The notes under the pieces are model-generated. The model worked only from the letters and a program-made list of their open reading frames with translations. It did no database searches and had not been told where the DNA came from. Positions 25,750 through 33,381 of a stretch of 64,000 nucleotides of DNA are shown here, piece by piece. Made by a program: the position numbers and the translations under genes. Positions within the stretch are counted from its first letter, which is position 1. Each line of letters starts with the position of its first letter. The stretch comes from an uncultured Bradyrhizobium sp. GTDB lineage: Bacteria; Pseudomonadota; Alphaproteobacteria; Rhizobiales; Xanthobacteraceae. Where the stretch lies: assembly GCF_936928535.1 (NCBI RefSeq), contig NZ_CAKZHY010000095.1:62001-126000 (forward strand), written 5' to 3'.

Positions 25750-28472
25750 GCTTCGAGATCAACGGCGCGACATTTTCGCAATCGCCGCGCGCCGGTCAGT
25801 GCCTGCGCACGTTTCTGCGCGAGCTCGGCCATTTCGGAGTGAAGAAGGGCTGCGACGCCGGCGATTGCGGCGCCTGCACCGTGCTGCTCGACGGCGAGCC
25901 CGTGCACAGCTGCCTGATCCCCGCGTTTCGCGCGGAGGGACGCACCGTCACCTCAATCGAGGGACTCGGCGGCAAGGACGGCGCGCATCCGATGCAGCAG
26001 GCCTTCCTCGATGCGCAGGGATTCCAGTGCGGCTTCTGCACGGCCGGCATGATCATCACATGTGCCTCGCTGAACCAGGCGCAGCGCACCGATCTCGGCG
26101 CCGCGCTGAAGGGCAACATCTGCCGCTGCACCGGCTATCGCGCGATCGAGGACGCGATCCACGGCAACAGCAATGTCGAGGCGGATATCGAGGCCGGCGG
26201 CGCCTTTGGTCGCAGTCTGCCGGCGCCGGCAGGGCCGGACGTCGTCCGCGGCAAGGCGCGCTACACGTTCGATACTGATATCGACGGCCTGCTGCACATC
26301 AAGCTGCTGCGCTCGCCGCACGCCCACGCCAGGATCGTTTCGATCGACAGATCCGCGGCGATGGCGGTGCCAGGCGTGCACGCAATCCTGACGCATGAGG
26401 ATGCGCCATCGGTACTGACATCGACGGCGCGGCATGAGAAGGACTGGATGGATCCCGAGGATACCCGCATCCTCGACGACGTCGTCCGCTTCATCGGCCA
26501 GAGGGTCGCCGCGGTAGTGGCCGAGAGTGAGGGCGCGGCCGAGGAAGCCTGCCGTCGGCTGAAAGTCGCGTACGAGATCTTGCCTGCGTTGATCGATCCG
26601 GAGCAGGCGATGCTGCCGGGCGCGCCGCTCGTTCACCCCGACAGGACCAGCGCCAACCGCGTTGCCGACGCGAAGCGCAACCTCGTCGCGGAGATTCATG
26701 GCGAGTTCGGCGATGTCGCCGCCGCACTCGCCACATCCGCCGTCACCTACGAGGCCACCTTCCACAGCCACCGCGTCCAGCACGCCGCGCTGGAGACCCA
26801 TGGCGGCCTCGCCTGGCTTGACGAAGCAGGCGTGCTCAACGTCCGCACCTCGACGCAGGTGCCATTCCTGACGAGGCGCGCGCTCTCGGATATCTTCCAG
26901 CTTCCGATGGACAAGGTCCGCGTGTTCTGCGAGCGCGTCGGCGGCGGTTTTGGCGGCAAGCAGGAGATGTTCGTCGAGGACATCCTGACGCTCGCCGCGC
27001 TGAAGACCGGCCGGCCCGTCAAGCTCGAGCTCACTCGCGAGGAGCAGTTCATCGCGACCTCAACGCGGCATCCGATGCGCGTCCACATCAAGGCCGGCGC
27101 CGATGCCGACGGCAGGCTCACCGCACTGCAGCTCGATCTGCTCTCCAATACCGGCGCCTACGGCAATCACGGCCCCTCCGTGATGTTCCACGCGGTGAAC
27201 GAGTCGATCGCGGTCTATAATTGCCCGAACAAGCGTGTCGACGGCCACGTGGTCTATACCAACACAGTGCCGGCGGGCGCATTTCGTGGCTATGGGCTGC
27301 CGCAAGCCCAGATCGCCGTGGAAGCCGCGATCGATGAGCTTGCGAAGCAGCTCGCCATCAGCCCCTATGACATGCGTCGCCGCAACATCATCAGGTGCGG
27401 CGATCCCATGCTGTCGCCGCCGGAGTCAGACTATCACGACGTGCTCTATGGCTCCTACGGGCTCGACCAGTGCATCGACCTCGTCGAGCGCGCGATGCAG
27501 GCGGATCGGCCGCAAGCCGAGCTGTCGCAGGACTGGCTGACCGGCGACGGCATTGCACTGACCATGATCGATACGGCGCCGCCTGCCGGCCACATCGCGG
27601 ACGCCAAGATCGCGCTCAGCGATGATGGCACATTCGACCTCACCGTCGGCACTGCCGAGTTCGGCAACGGCACCAGCACCGTGCACCGGCAGATCGCTGC
27701 GACCGTGCTCGCGAGCACCGTCGACCGCATCCGCCTGCGCCAATCCGACACCGCCCATGGCGGCCACGACACCGGCGCCTATGGCAGCACCGGCACCTTC
27801 GTGGCCGGCAAGGCAACCGAAGCCGCAGCTTTGCGGCTTGCGGCCGATCTGAAGGCGGCGGCTGCCGGTGCGTGGCTTTGCGATGTCACGACGTGCACGC
27901 TCGAGGGCGAATTCGTCGTCAGCGGCGTGCGGCAGATGTCCTTGACCAAACTCGCCAGGCTCGCACGCGAGGCGGGTCGCCCGCTCGCAGCGCACGGCAA
28001 TTCCGAGGGAACGCCGCGCTCAGTCGGCTTCAACGTGCAGGGCTTTCGCGTCGCCGTGAACAAGGCCACCGGCGAGATCAAGGTTCTCAGGAGCGTGCAA
28101 GCGGCCGATGCCGGCGTAGTCGCCAATCCCATGCAATGCCGCGGCCAGATCGAAGGCGGCGTCGCGCAGGCGCTCGGTGCGGCGCTCTATGAGGAGATGG
28201 TGATCGACGCGGAGGGCCGCGTCACCAATCCCAAATTCCGCGACTACCATCTACCGTCCTTCGCGGACGTGCCGCGCACGGAGGTGTTGTTCGCCGAGAC
28301 GTCCGATACGATCGGGCCGCTGGGCGCAAAGTCGATGAGCGAGAGCCCTTACAATCCGGTCGCCGCAGCACTCGGCAACGCGATCGCGGATGCCACCGGC
28401 ATCCGCTTCACCGCACCCCCATTCAAGCCGGACCGGCTGTTTCCGGCGCTGCACGAGAAATTCGCCGACTAG
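25746..28472 (+). CDS. xanthine dehydrogenase-type protein: fused 2Fe-2S and molybdopterin subunits
   Basis: A 908-residue fusion. Residues 1-150 carry two 2Fe-2S clusters: Cys36, 41, 44 and 56 (plant-ferredoxin type) and Cys95, 98, 126 and 128 (helical-bundle type). From about residue 160 it is the molybdopterin subunit, with ERVGGGFGGKQEMF, the arginine motif GAFRGYGLPQAQ and the catalytic Glu in GAKSMSESPYNP, where classical enzymes read KGVGEPP. Usual xanthine dehydrogenases keep these parts separate or fuse all three; here only FAD is apart. Hypoxanthine or xanthine oxidation to urate fits the neighbours, but the altered Glu loop leaves room for another heterocycle. No XdhC-type maturation gene is nearby. 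Confidence 0.88.
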   Translation: MSFEINGATFSQSPRAGQCLRTFLRELGHFGVKKGCDAGDCGACTVLLDGEPVHSCLIPAFRAEGRTVTSIEGLGGKDGAHPMQQAFLDAQGFQCGFCTAGMIITCASLNQAQRTDLGAALKGNICRCTGYRAIEDAIHGNSNVEADIEAGGAFGRSLPAPAGPDVVRGKARYTFDTDIDGLLHIKLLRSPHAHARIVSIDRSAAMAVPGVHAILTHEDAPSVLTSTARHEKDWMDPEDTRILDDVVRFIGQRVAAVVAESEGAAEEACRRLKVAYEILPALIDPEQAMLPGAPLVHPDRTSANRVADAKRNLVAEIHGEFGDVAAALATSAVTYEATFHSHRVQHAALETHGGLAWLDEAGVLNVRTSTQVPFLTRRALSDIFQLPMDKVRVFCERVGGGFGGKQEMFVEDILTLAALKTGRPVKLELTREEQFIATSTRHPMRVHIKAGADADGRLTALQLDLLSNTGAYGNHGPSVMFHAVNESIAVYNCPNKRVDGHVVYTNTVPAGAFRGYGLPQAQIAVEAAIDELAKQLAISPYDMRRRNIIRCGDPMLSPPESDYHDVLYGSYGLDQCIDLVERAMQADRPQAELSQDWLTGDGIALTMIDTAPPAGHIADAKIALSDDGTFDLTVGTAEFGNGTSTVHRQIAATVLASTVDRIRLRQSDTAHGGHDTGAYGSTGTFVAGKATEAAALRLAADLKAAAAGAWLCDVTTCTLEGEFVVSGVRQMSLTKLARLAREAGRPLAAHGNSEGTPRSVGFNVQGFRVAVNKATGEIKVLRSVQAADAGVVANPMQCRGQIEGGVAQALGAALYEEMVIDAEGRVTNPKFRDYHLPSFADVPRTEVLFAETSDTIGPLGAKSMSESPYNPVAAALGNAIADATGIRFTAPPFKPDRLFPALHEKFAD

Positions 28473-29356
28473 CTGCCGCGATAGGTCGAATAGCTCCAGG
28501 GCGTGACCAGCAGCGGCACGTGGTAGTGGCCTTCCGGCTCGCTGATCGCAAAGCGCAGCGGGATCTCATCGAGGAACGGCGGGTCGGGAAGCTGCACGTT
28601 GCGCTCGGCGTAGTATTTCCCGATGTTGAAACGGAGCTCGTATCGGCCGATCGGCAGCGGGCGGCCGCCGATCAAGGGCTGATCGGTGCGGCCGTCAGCG
28701 TTGGTGACGCCGCGCGCGATCACGCGGCTCTCGCCGAGACTGGCGAGCTCAACCAACTCCACCGCTATACCCGCCGCCGGCTTGCCGAAATGATTGTCCA
28801 GCACGTGGGTCGAGAGCCGGCCGTGCACTTTCAGCCGGTCGTCGGCGATGACGAGCTGATCGAGCCGCAGCGCGGAGATACGGCCGATCTCCTCGATCGC
28901 GCGTCGTGTTTCGGTCTTGGCAATGTTGCGCAGCCGCGTCTCGAAGTCGCGCAACACCGAGTCCTTGGTGTGACGCCGCACGCAGACGATATAGGGGAAG
29001 CCGAATTTTTCGCGGTAGGCGTTGTTGACGCGCTCGAACGCGGCGTATTCGGCCTCCGACAGCCGATCAAGGCCGGCGCTGCTCTGCTCACTGGTCGATT
29101 CCGCCGTCAGGCCCGCCGCGCGCTGGGTTTTGTTGGCGAGATCGGGATGCGCGCGGATCAGCGCCAGCTGCGCGTCGGGCTCGGCGCCTTTGATCGCCGC
29201 CATTATCGCGTCGAGCAAGGCATTGATGCCAGCAAACGGGCGACGCGTCGCTACCTGCTGAGCGATCCAAGGCGAGTATTCGACCACGTTTTCGAGCACC
29301 GCGACAAAATCGTCGGTGCTCGCGGCGTTGAGATCAGCGAGCGAGATCTGCGACAT
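28469..29356 (-). CDS. bifunctional OHCU decarboxylase / 5-hydroxyisourate hydrolase
   Basis: A 295-residue fusion of two consecutive enzymes of urate breakdown. Residues 1-165 are OHCU decarboxylase (UraD): RAHPDLANK, LSEAEYAAFERVNNAYREKFGFPYIVCVR. Residues 180-295 are 5-hydroxyisourate hydrolase (transthyretin-like): LSTHVLDNHFGKPAAG and the diagnostic C-terminal YRGS. The hydrolase works first, so the fusion order is reverse to the reaction order; together they give S-allantoin. AGGTGAG precedes the ATG; the gene ends with a four-base overlap against the convergent molybdenum subunit. Last of an operon with PuuE and DUF3830. Confidence 0.95.
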   Translation of the reverse strand: MSQISLADLNAASTDDFVAVLENVVEYSPWIAQQVATRRPFAGINALLDAIMAAIKGAEPDAQLALIRAHPDLANKTQRAAGLTAESTSEQSSAGLDRLSEAEYAAFERVNNAYREKFGFPYIVCVRRHTKDSVLRDFETRLRNIAKTETRRAIEEIGRISALRLDQLVIADDRLKVHGRLSTHVLDNHFGKPAAGIAVELVELASLGESRVIARGVTNADGRTDQPLIGGRPLPIGRYELRFNIGKYYAERNVQLPDPPFLDEIPLRFAISEPEGHYHVPLLVTPWSYSTYRGS

Positions 29357-29360
29357 CGTC

Positions 29361-30296
29361 TCACCTGAGCTCGAACGCGTCAGTGGCGAGATGTGCGTGC
29401 TTGTCGTGCCAATGCTGCGCGATCTGGAGTCGCGTCGGCACCCAGACGCGCTCGTGCTTGCCGATATAATCGAGGAAGCGGATCAGGCCCGCGGCACGCC
29501 CCGGGCGGCCTGCGAGACGGCAGTGCAGCCCAACCGACATCATCTTCGGCGCGGTATCACCCTCGGCATAGAGCACGTCGAAGGAGTCTTTCAGATAAGT
29601 GTAGAACTGCTCGCCCTCGGCAAAGCCCTGCGGGTTGATGAACCGCATGTCGTTGGCATCAAGCGTATAGGGAATGATGAGCTGCTTGCCGCCTCCGCCC
29701 TTGACCCAATAGGGCAGATCGTCGGCGTAGGAATCGCAGAGATAGAGGAAGCCGCCCTCCTCCATCAGCAAGCGGTTGGTGTTGATCGAAGAGCGCCCCG
29801 TGTACCAGCCGAGCGGCCGCGATCCGGTCGCCTCGGTGTGGACGCGAATAGCCTCGGCGATCTCGGCGCGCTCCTGCGCCTCGGTCATGTCCTTGTGCTC
29901 GATCCATTTCAGGCTGTGGCTCGCGATGTCCCAGCCGGACTCCTTCATCGCCGCGACGACTTCCGGATTCCGCTTCAACGCGGTCGCGACACCGAACACG
30001 GTGGTCGGCCACTTCCGCTCATCAAACATCCGCCACAGCCGCCAGAAGCCGGCACGCGAGCCATATTCGAACATGGATTCGATATTGGCGTGGCGCTGGC
30101 CCGGCCAGGGCTGCGCGCCGAGCACGTCGGACAGAAAGGCTTCCGAGGCACGATCGCCGTGCAGGATGTTGTTCTCGCCACCTTCCTCGAAATTGACGAC
30201 GAACTGCACCGCGACCCGGGCATTGCCGGGCCACTGTGGATGCGGCGGGTTGCGACCGTAACCGCGGAGATCGCGCGGGTAACTTTTGTCAGTCAC
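29361..30296 (-). CDS. puuE: allantoinase PuuE
   Basis: A 311-residue polysaccharide-deacetylase-fold enzyme that opens allantoin to allantoate without the amidohydrolase fold. Signatures: RDLRGYGRNPPHPQWPGNARVAVQFVVNFEEGGE, TTVFGVATALKRNPEVV, DIASHSLKWIEHKDM and RSSINTNRLLMEEGGFLY. Starts at GTG 30296, next to the TAA of the upstream DUF3830 gene, with GAGGAAG ahead of it. Four bases separate it from the decarboxylase/hydrolase fusion. Its product goes to the allantoate hydrolase at 8964-10241. Confidence 0.94.
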   Translation of the reverse strand: MTDKSYPRDLRGYGRNPPHPQWPGNARVAVQFVVNFEEGGENNILHGDRASEAFLSDVLGAQPWPGQRHANIESMFEYGSRAGFWRLWRMFDERKWPTTVFGVATALKRNPEVVAAMKESGWDIASHSLKWIEHKDMTEAQERAEIAEAIRVHTEATGSRPLGWYTGRSSINTNRLLMEEGGFLYLCDSYADDLPYWVKGGGGKQLIIPYTLDANDMRFINPQGFAEGEQFYTYLKDSFDVLYAEGDTAPKMMSVGLHCRLAGRPGRAAGLIRFLDYIGKHERVWVPTRLQIAQHWHDKHAHLATDAFELR

Positions 30297-30710
30297 TTAG
30301 ACTTCCTCGAAGCGGATCGGCAGCGCGCCCTTCCACAGCACGCTCTTGCCGAGCGTCGCCAGATTCTCCAGGCCCGAGGTCACGGTGATGAAGTGATTGC
30401 CGGCGAGCTGGCCCATCTTGCTGGCGAAGTGCACGCCGCCATAGGCGAGCAAGATCTCGGTCTCGCTGATGCCGCCGGGATAGAGGATGATCTGGCCCGG
30501 CGCGGGATAGCTGGTGTGGTTCTCGTAGCCGACACCGAAATCGAGATCGCCGAGCGGCATCCAGACGCCTTCGCCGCTCCAGCGCACATGGATGATGTGG
30601 CTCTCGAACGGCAGCGCCTTGCGGAACGCCGCGACGGTCTTGGGCGCCGCCTGCTCTTCGAAGCTGGCATCGAAGGTGAAATCACCGGCGCGGATTACGA
30701 GTTTGCTCAT
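30297..30710 (-). CDS. DUF3830 family protein (cyclophilin-like fold)
   Basis: A 137-residue cytoplasmic protein, MSKLVIRAGDFTFDA to ALPIRFEEV. It matches the DUF3830 family, predicted cyclophilin-like beta-barrel, with typical blocks HIIHVRWSGEGVWMPLGDLD, ILYPGGISETEILLAYG and NHFITVTSGLENLATLGKSVL. Function is unknown in the literature I know. First gene of the operon DUF3830-puuE-uraD fusion, right behind a sigma-54-like promoter, so a role in purine or ureide breakdown is likely, perhaps as a small lyase/isomerase or a binding protein. The ATG at 30710 is taken because the longer frame upstream is not protein-like. Confidence 0.88.
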   Translation of the reverse strand: MSKLVIRAGDFTFDASFEEQAAPKTVAAFRKALPFESHIIHVRWSGEGVWMPLGDLDFGVGYENHTSYPAPGQIILYPGGISETEILLAYGGVHFASKMGQLAGNHFITVTSGLENLATLGKSVLWKGALPIRFEEV

Positions 30711-30768
30711 CTCAACTCTCTGGATCGGGGGCCCGAGGGGATCAGAGGCACCCCACGGGGAACTTGCA

Positions 30769-30784
30769 CGCAAAGAGCATTCCA
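30769..30784 (-). promoter_or_regulatory. sigma-54 promoter of the DUF3830-puuE-uraD operon
   Basis: On the minus strand TGGAATGCTCTTTGCG keeps TGG, TTGC and the exact 10-base GG-GC spacing; the -24 box is imperfect after TGG. It lies 58 bases before the ATG at 30710. Confidence 0.65.
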
Positions 30785-30814
30785 GCGGGCTTCGCGCAAG
30801 TGCGCGGCTGCCCG

Positions 30815-31099
30815 TTACCTGCGATCGTAGGACCAGCCGAATATGCCGCTCCGCCGCACCTCCGGCTCTGGCTCCGCAGCGGCTGTCGCCGGCGGCGCCT
30901 CCTTCAGTTCCGCCTGCGGCGGGGGCGAAGGCGGCGCCGGCAGGTTCTCGCATTTCATGGAATAGACCAGCTTGCCGTCCGCGGTGCGTCCGATCGGGGC
31001 GCAGGGGTCGGAATGTGCCGCCGATGTCTTGGGCGCGGGTTTGACCTGCGCCACAGCCGGCGAGGCGATCAAGAGCAGGACCAGCAGATATTTCGACAT
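30815..31099 (-). CDS. small exported proline-rich protein, unknown
   Basis: About 94 residues: a signal peptide (MSKYLLVLLLIASPAVAQ), then DPCAPIGRTADGKLVYSMKCENLPAP with two cysteines that could pair, then a Pro/Ala/Glu-rich low-complexity tail ending GIFGWSYDRR. Likely periplasmic or envelope-associated. An upstream ATG at 31123 (MKVSGATT...) is an alternative start that still leaves a signal peptide. Not part of the purine operon by spacing (105 bases). Family not recognised. Confidence 0.65.
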   Translation of the reverse strand: MSKYLLVLLLIASPAVAQVKPAPKTSAAHSDPCAPIGRTADGKLVYSMKCENLPAPPSPPPQAELKEAPPATAAAEPEPEVRRSGIFGWSYDRR

Positions 31100-31328
31100 C
31101 GTTGTCGCGCCCGAAACCTTCATGGCCCCATTCAACCGGATTGCGCAGATCAAGTCCATCCGGGCCGCCCAAGGCAATTGCCGAATATTTAGCCTGATTG
31201 CCGCGGGCGTTGATGCTGTTGGTCCGTCATCCCCGCGCAATCGCAAAGCCATTGTCGCCGGAGCGAATTAGTGAACATGCACAGCAATGACGGAGGGTGA
31301 GGCGAGAGCCGGCTCTCCAAAGGATCCT

Positions 31329-31431
31329 GTCATTCCCCGCGTAGGCGGGGAATCCAGTCCGCTGCGGCTTCTCCGTTCAATCACACCTGCCTCTGGAATA
31401 CCGGATCGCCCGCCTTCGCCGGCGATGACAG
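31329..31431. repeat. palindromic intergenic repeat (family C)
   Basis: Left end TGTCATTCCCCGCGTAGGCG with GGGGAATCCAG; right end CTGGAATACCGGATCGCCCG followed by a GCCGGCGATGACAG tail. Inner and outer arms are inverted. Resembles the widespread long-arm palindromes between genes in alphaproteobacteria. Lies between two minus-strand small genes. Confidence 0.65.
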
Positions 31432-31440
31432 CGGGCATGC

Positions 31441-31824
31441 TCAATACGGATTGTAGTAGTAGCGCGGGCCACCATAGTAGCCGTAGTCGGGACCATAATA
31501 GCGCGGGCCGCCATAGTAATAGTTGTCGTAATATTCCTGGCGTCGGCTCTCGGCGATCGCGCCTCCGATCAGACCGGCCGCGGCGCCCATGAAGGCAAGG
31601 CCCGCCGCGCTCGGCCCGCGCCGGTAATAGCGATGACGGCGCGCGGCGCTGAAATCCGTCGCGTTGGACGAGCCCTGCCCGGCCGTGGCGGCGGGCGGCG
31701 CCTTGGCCACTGCCGGTGACGCGGCAGCCGACGGCGAGGCGGATGCAACGACCAAAGCAAGACCGGCGCACGCGGCCAGTGCAGCGCTGCGGCCAATTCT
31801 CGATGTCACGGACCTGTCACTCAT
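31441..31824 (-). CDS. small exported Tyr/Gly-rich protein
   Basis: 127 residues: signal peptide (ending SPSAAASPAVAKAP), an Ala/Gly helical segment AAGLAFMGAAAGLIGGAIAES that could cross a membrane, and a C-terminal tail of repeated YYGGPRYYGPDYGYYGG units ending RYYYNPY. Such tyrosine-rich tails are frequent in small alphaproteobacterial envelope proteins of unknown function. GAGGACGTGAAG precedes the ATG at 31824; longer upstream frames lack this. Probably surface or periplasmic. Confidence 0.75.
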   Translation of the reverse strand: MSDRSVTSRIGRSAALAACAGLALVVASASPSAAASPAVAKAPPAATAGQGSSNATDFSAARRHRYYRRGPSAAGLAFMGAAAGLIGGAIAESRRQEYYDNYYYGGPRYYGPDYGYYGGPRYYYNPY

Positions 31825-31942
31825 CTTCACGTCCTCTGCTATCGCCAAAACAAGACATATGGAAACACGGGATAACGCACAAAGCACTGGAATGGTTTCG
31901 TGATCGCGGCAATCTGCCACGCCTTGACTGGTCATGCGGCCT

Positions 31943-33256
31943 CTAGGCCCTGTAACTCCAATACTTCCGCAGCGCATCGCCTGCGGCCTGGAGATCGAAG
32001 CGCTGGTCGGGCGCGAGTTGCTGCACGATCAAATTGAACATGTCGTTCAGGATCGAGCGCTTCTCGCCGAAATAGGAATGGCGCAGGCCGACCAGGCTGG
32101 TGTCGACCAGCGAGGCATCGATGGTGTCGACGCCGTCGACGATCGTCAGCGCTTCGCCGGCCTCGCCCGCCCGGGGATAGCCGTGCACGAATTTCGAGGC
32201 CAGCAGCGCAACGTCGCGCGACGAGGCATAAAGCGTGACGCGCGCGGCGCAGCCTTTGAATTTAGCGGCGAGCTGAACGAAGCGGTCGCGGTCGATATCG
32301 GGCGCGGCAAAGATGATTTGACCGAGCTTTGCGGCGCCGGCCGGCAGTTGCCAGGACGTCACGCGTTCGAGCGTATTGATCACCGCGCGGTTGCCCATGC
32401 TGTGAGCGATGACGTGGACCTTGCCGGCACCGATTTCGCCGAGGGCAAGCTGGAGGAACGCCTCGAAATGATCGCGCGACCAGTCGATCGTGCTCTCGTC
32501 CACGGTGTACTTCTTGGTATCCGCTGCCGACGCCCAGCTATACAGCAGCGTCCGGCCGGCGAATTTCAGATCCACCGCGAGCTGCCCGGCGCGCCGCGCC
32601 GCATCCTCGAACGTCACGTTGTAGCCGTGCACGAAGATCAGGACGTCGTGCAAATCCGCCCCCGCAAGGGAGTCCTTCAGGCTTGTGACGAAGGCGTCCC
32701 TGCCCAGCACTCCCACCGTCTTGAGGATGACATGCTTTTCCGGATCGGCCGAGAATTCGAGACGCCACCAGCTCGGGCTGGTGAGCTCGCCCAGGTCACG
32801 GCCACGCGTGGGCACGCTGACCTCCGCAACCCCGAATGACGGCGTCCCACGCGCACCGCCAAAATAGTGCGCCGGCGTGTCGTCTCCCCTGTCACGATCG
32901 GTGCCGTAGAAGACGGGGATGGTGACGACGCCTGTCGCCTCGTCCGTGGTCGGCTGGACGATATCGGGAACGACCAGCGGAGTTATCCGGCCGCGGCGCG
33001 TCACAGTCTCCGTAACGGGCGCGGCCATGTCTTCCATCACGTGCTCGACGAGTTCGGTGGCCTGAGCCTCCGCGAGCAACCGAACGAGCAGCAGATCAAG
33101 CGACTGACGAAGCCTCGCCGGATCCTCACCCTTGCCGGCGCGACCGGCCAAATCCTGCAATTCGTCGCCATAAGCGGGCCATTTGTCGCCCAGCAGATCT
33201 TTCAGCGGGGGCCCAAGTTCGAGCAAGGCAAGCAACAGGCGAAGCGTGTCCGACAT
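31943..33256 (-). CDS. DUF900-family alpha/beta hydrolase
   Basis: A 437-residue protein. Residues 1-90 form a helical, charged N-terminal region; the alpha/beta hydrolase domain follows. The oxyanion region is DVLIFVHGYNVTFEDAARRAGQ, the nucleophile motif is VIAHSMGNRAV (GxSxG variant HSMGN), and Asp/His candidates lie in DGVDTID and GLRHSYFG. This matches COG4782/DUF900 esterase-like proteins. No signal peptide, so probably cytoplasmic. Substrate unknown. Alone on the strand between small exported genes and the ClC channel gene. Confidence 0.85.
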   Translation of the reverse strand: MSDTLRLLLALLELGPPLKDLLGDKWPAYGDELQDLAGRAGKGEDPARLRQSLDLLLVRLLAEAQATELVEHVMEDMAAPVTETVTRRGRITPLVVPDIVQPTTDEATGVVTIPVFYGTDRDRGDDTPAHYFGGARGTPSFGVAEVSVPTRGRDLGELTSPSWWRLEFSADPEKHVILKTVGVLGRDAFVTSLKDSLAGADLHDVLIFVHGYNVTFEDAARRAGQLAVDLKFAGRTLLYSWASAADTKKYTVDESTIDWSRDHFEAFLQLALGEIGAGKVHVIAHSMGNRAVINTLERVTSWQLPAGAAKLGQIIFAAPDIDRDRFVQLAAKFKGCAARVTLYASSRDVALLASKFVHGYPRAGEAGEALTIVDGVDTIDASLVDTSLVGLRHSYFGEKRSILNDMFNLIVQQLAPDQRFDLQAAGDALRKYWSYRA

Positions 33257-33381
33257 CGCACGTCCCTCGTCGCTGGATGCGGCCAGGCGCCAGCCCCGCC
33301 GTCGGTCCCTAGCCTAGAGGTTGTGAACGATCTGGCAAGTCCGCTCGGCGTGCCAGCGTCAACTTGCCCGGGGTGAGGATC

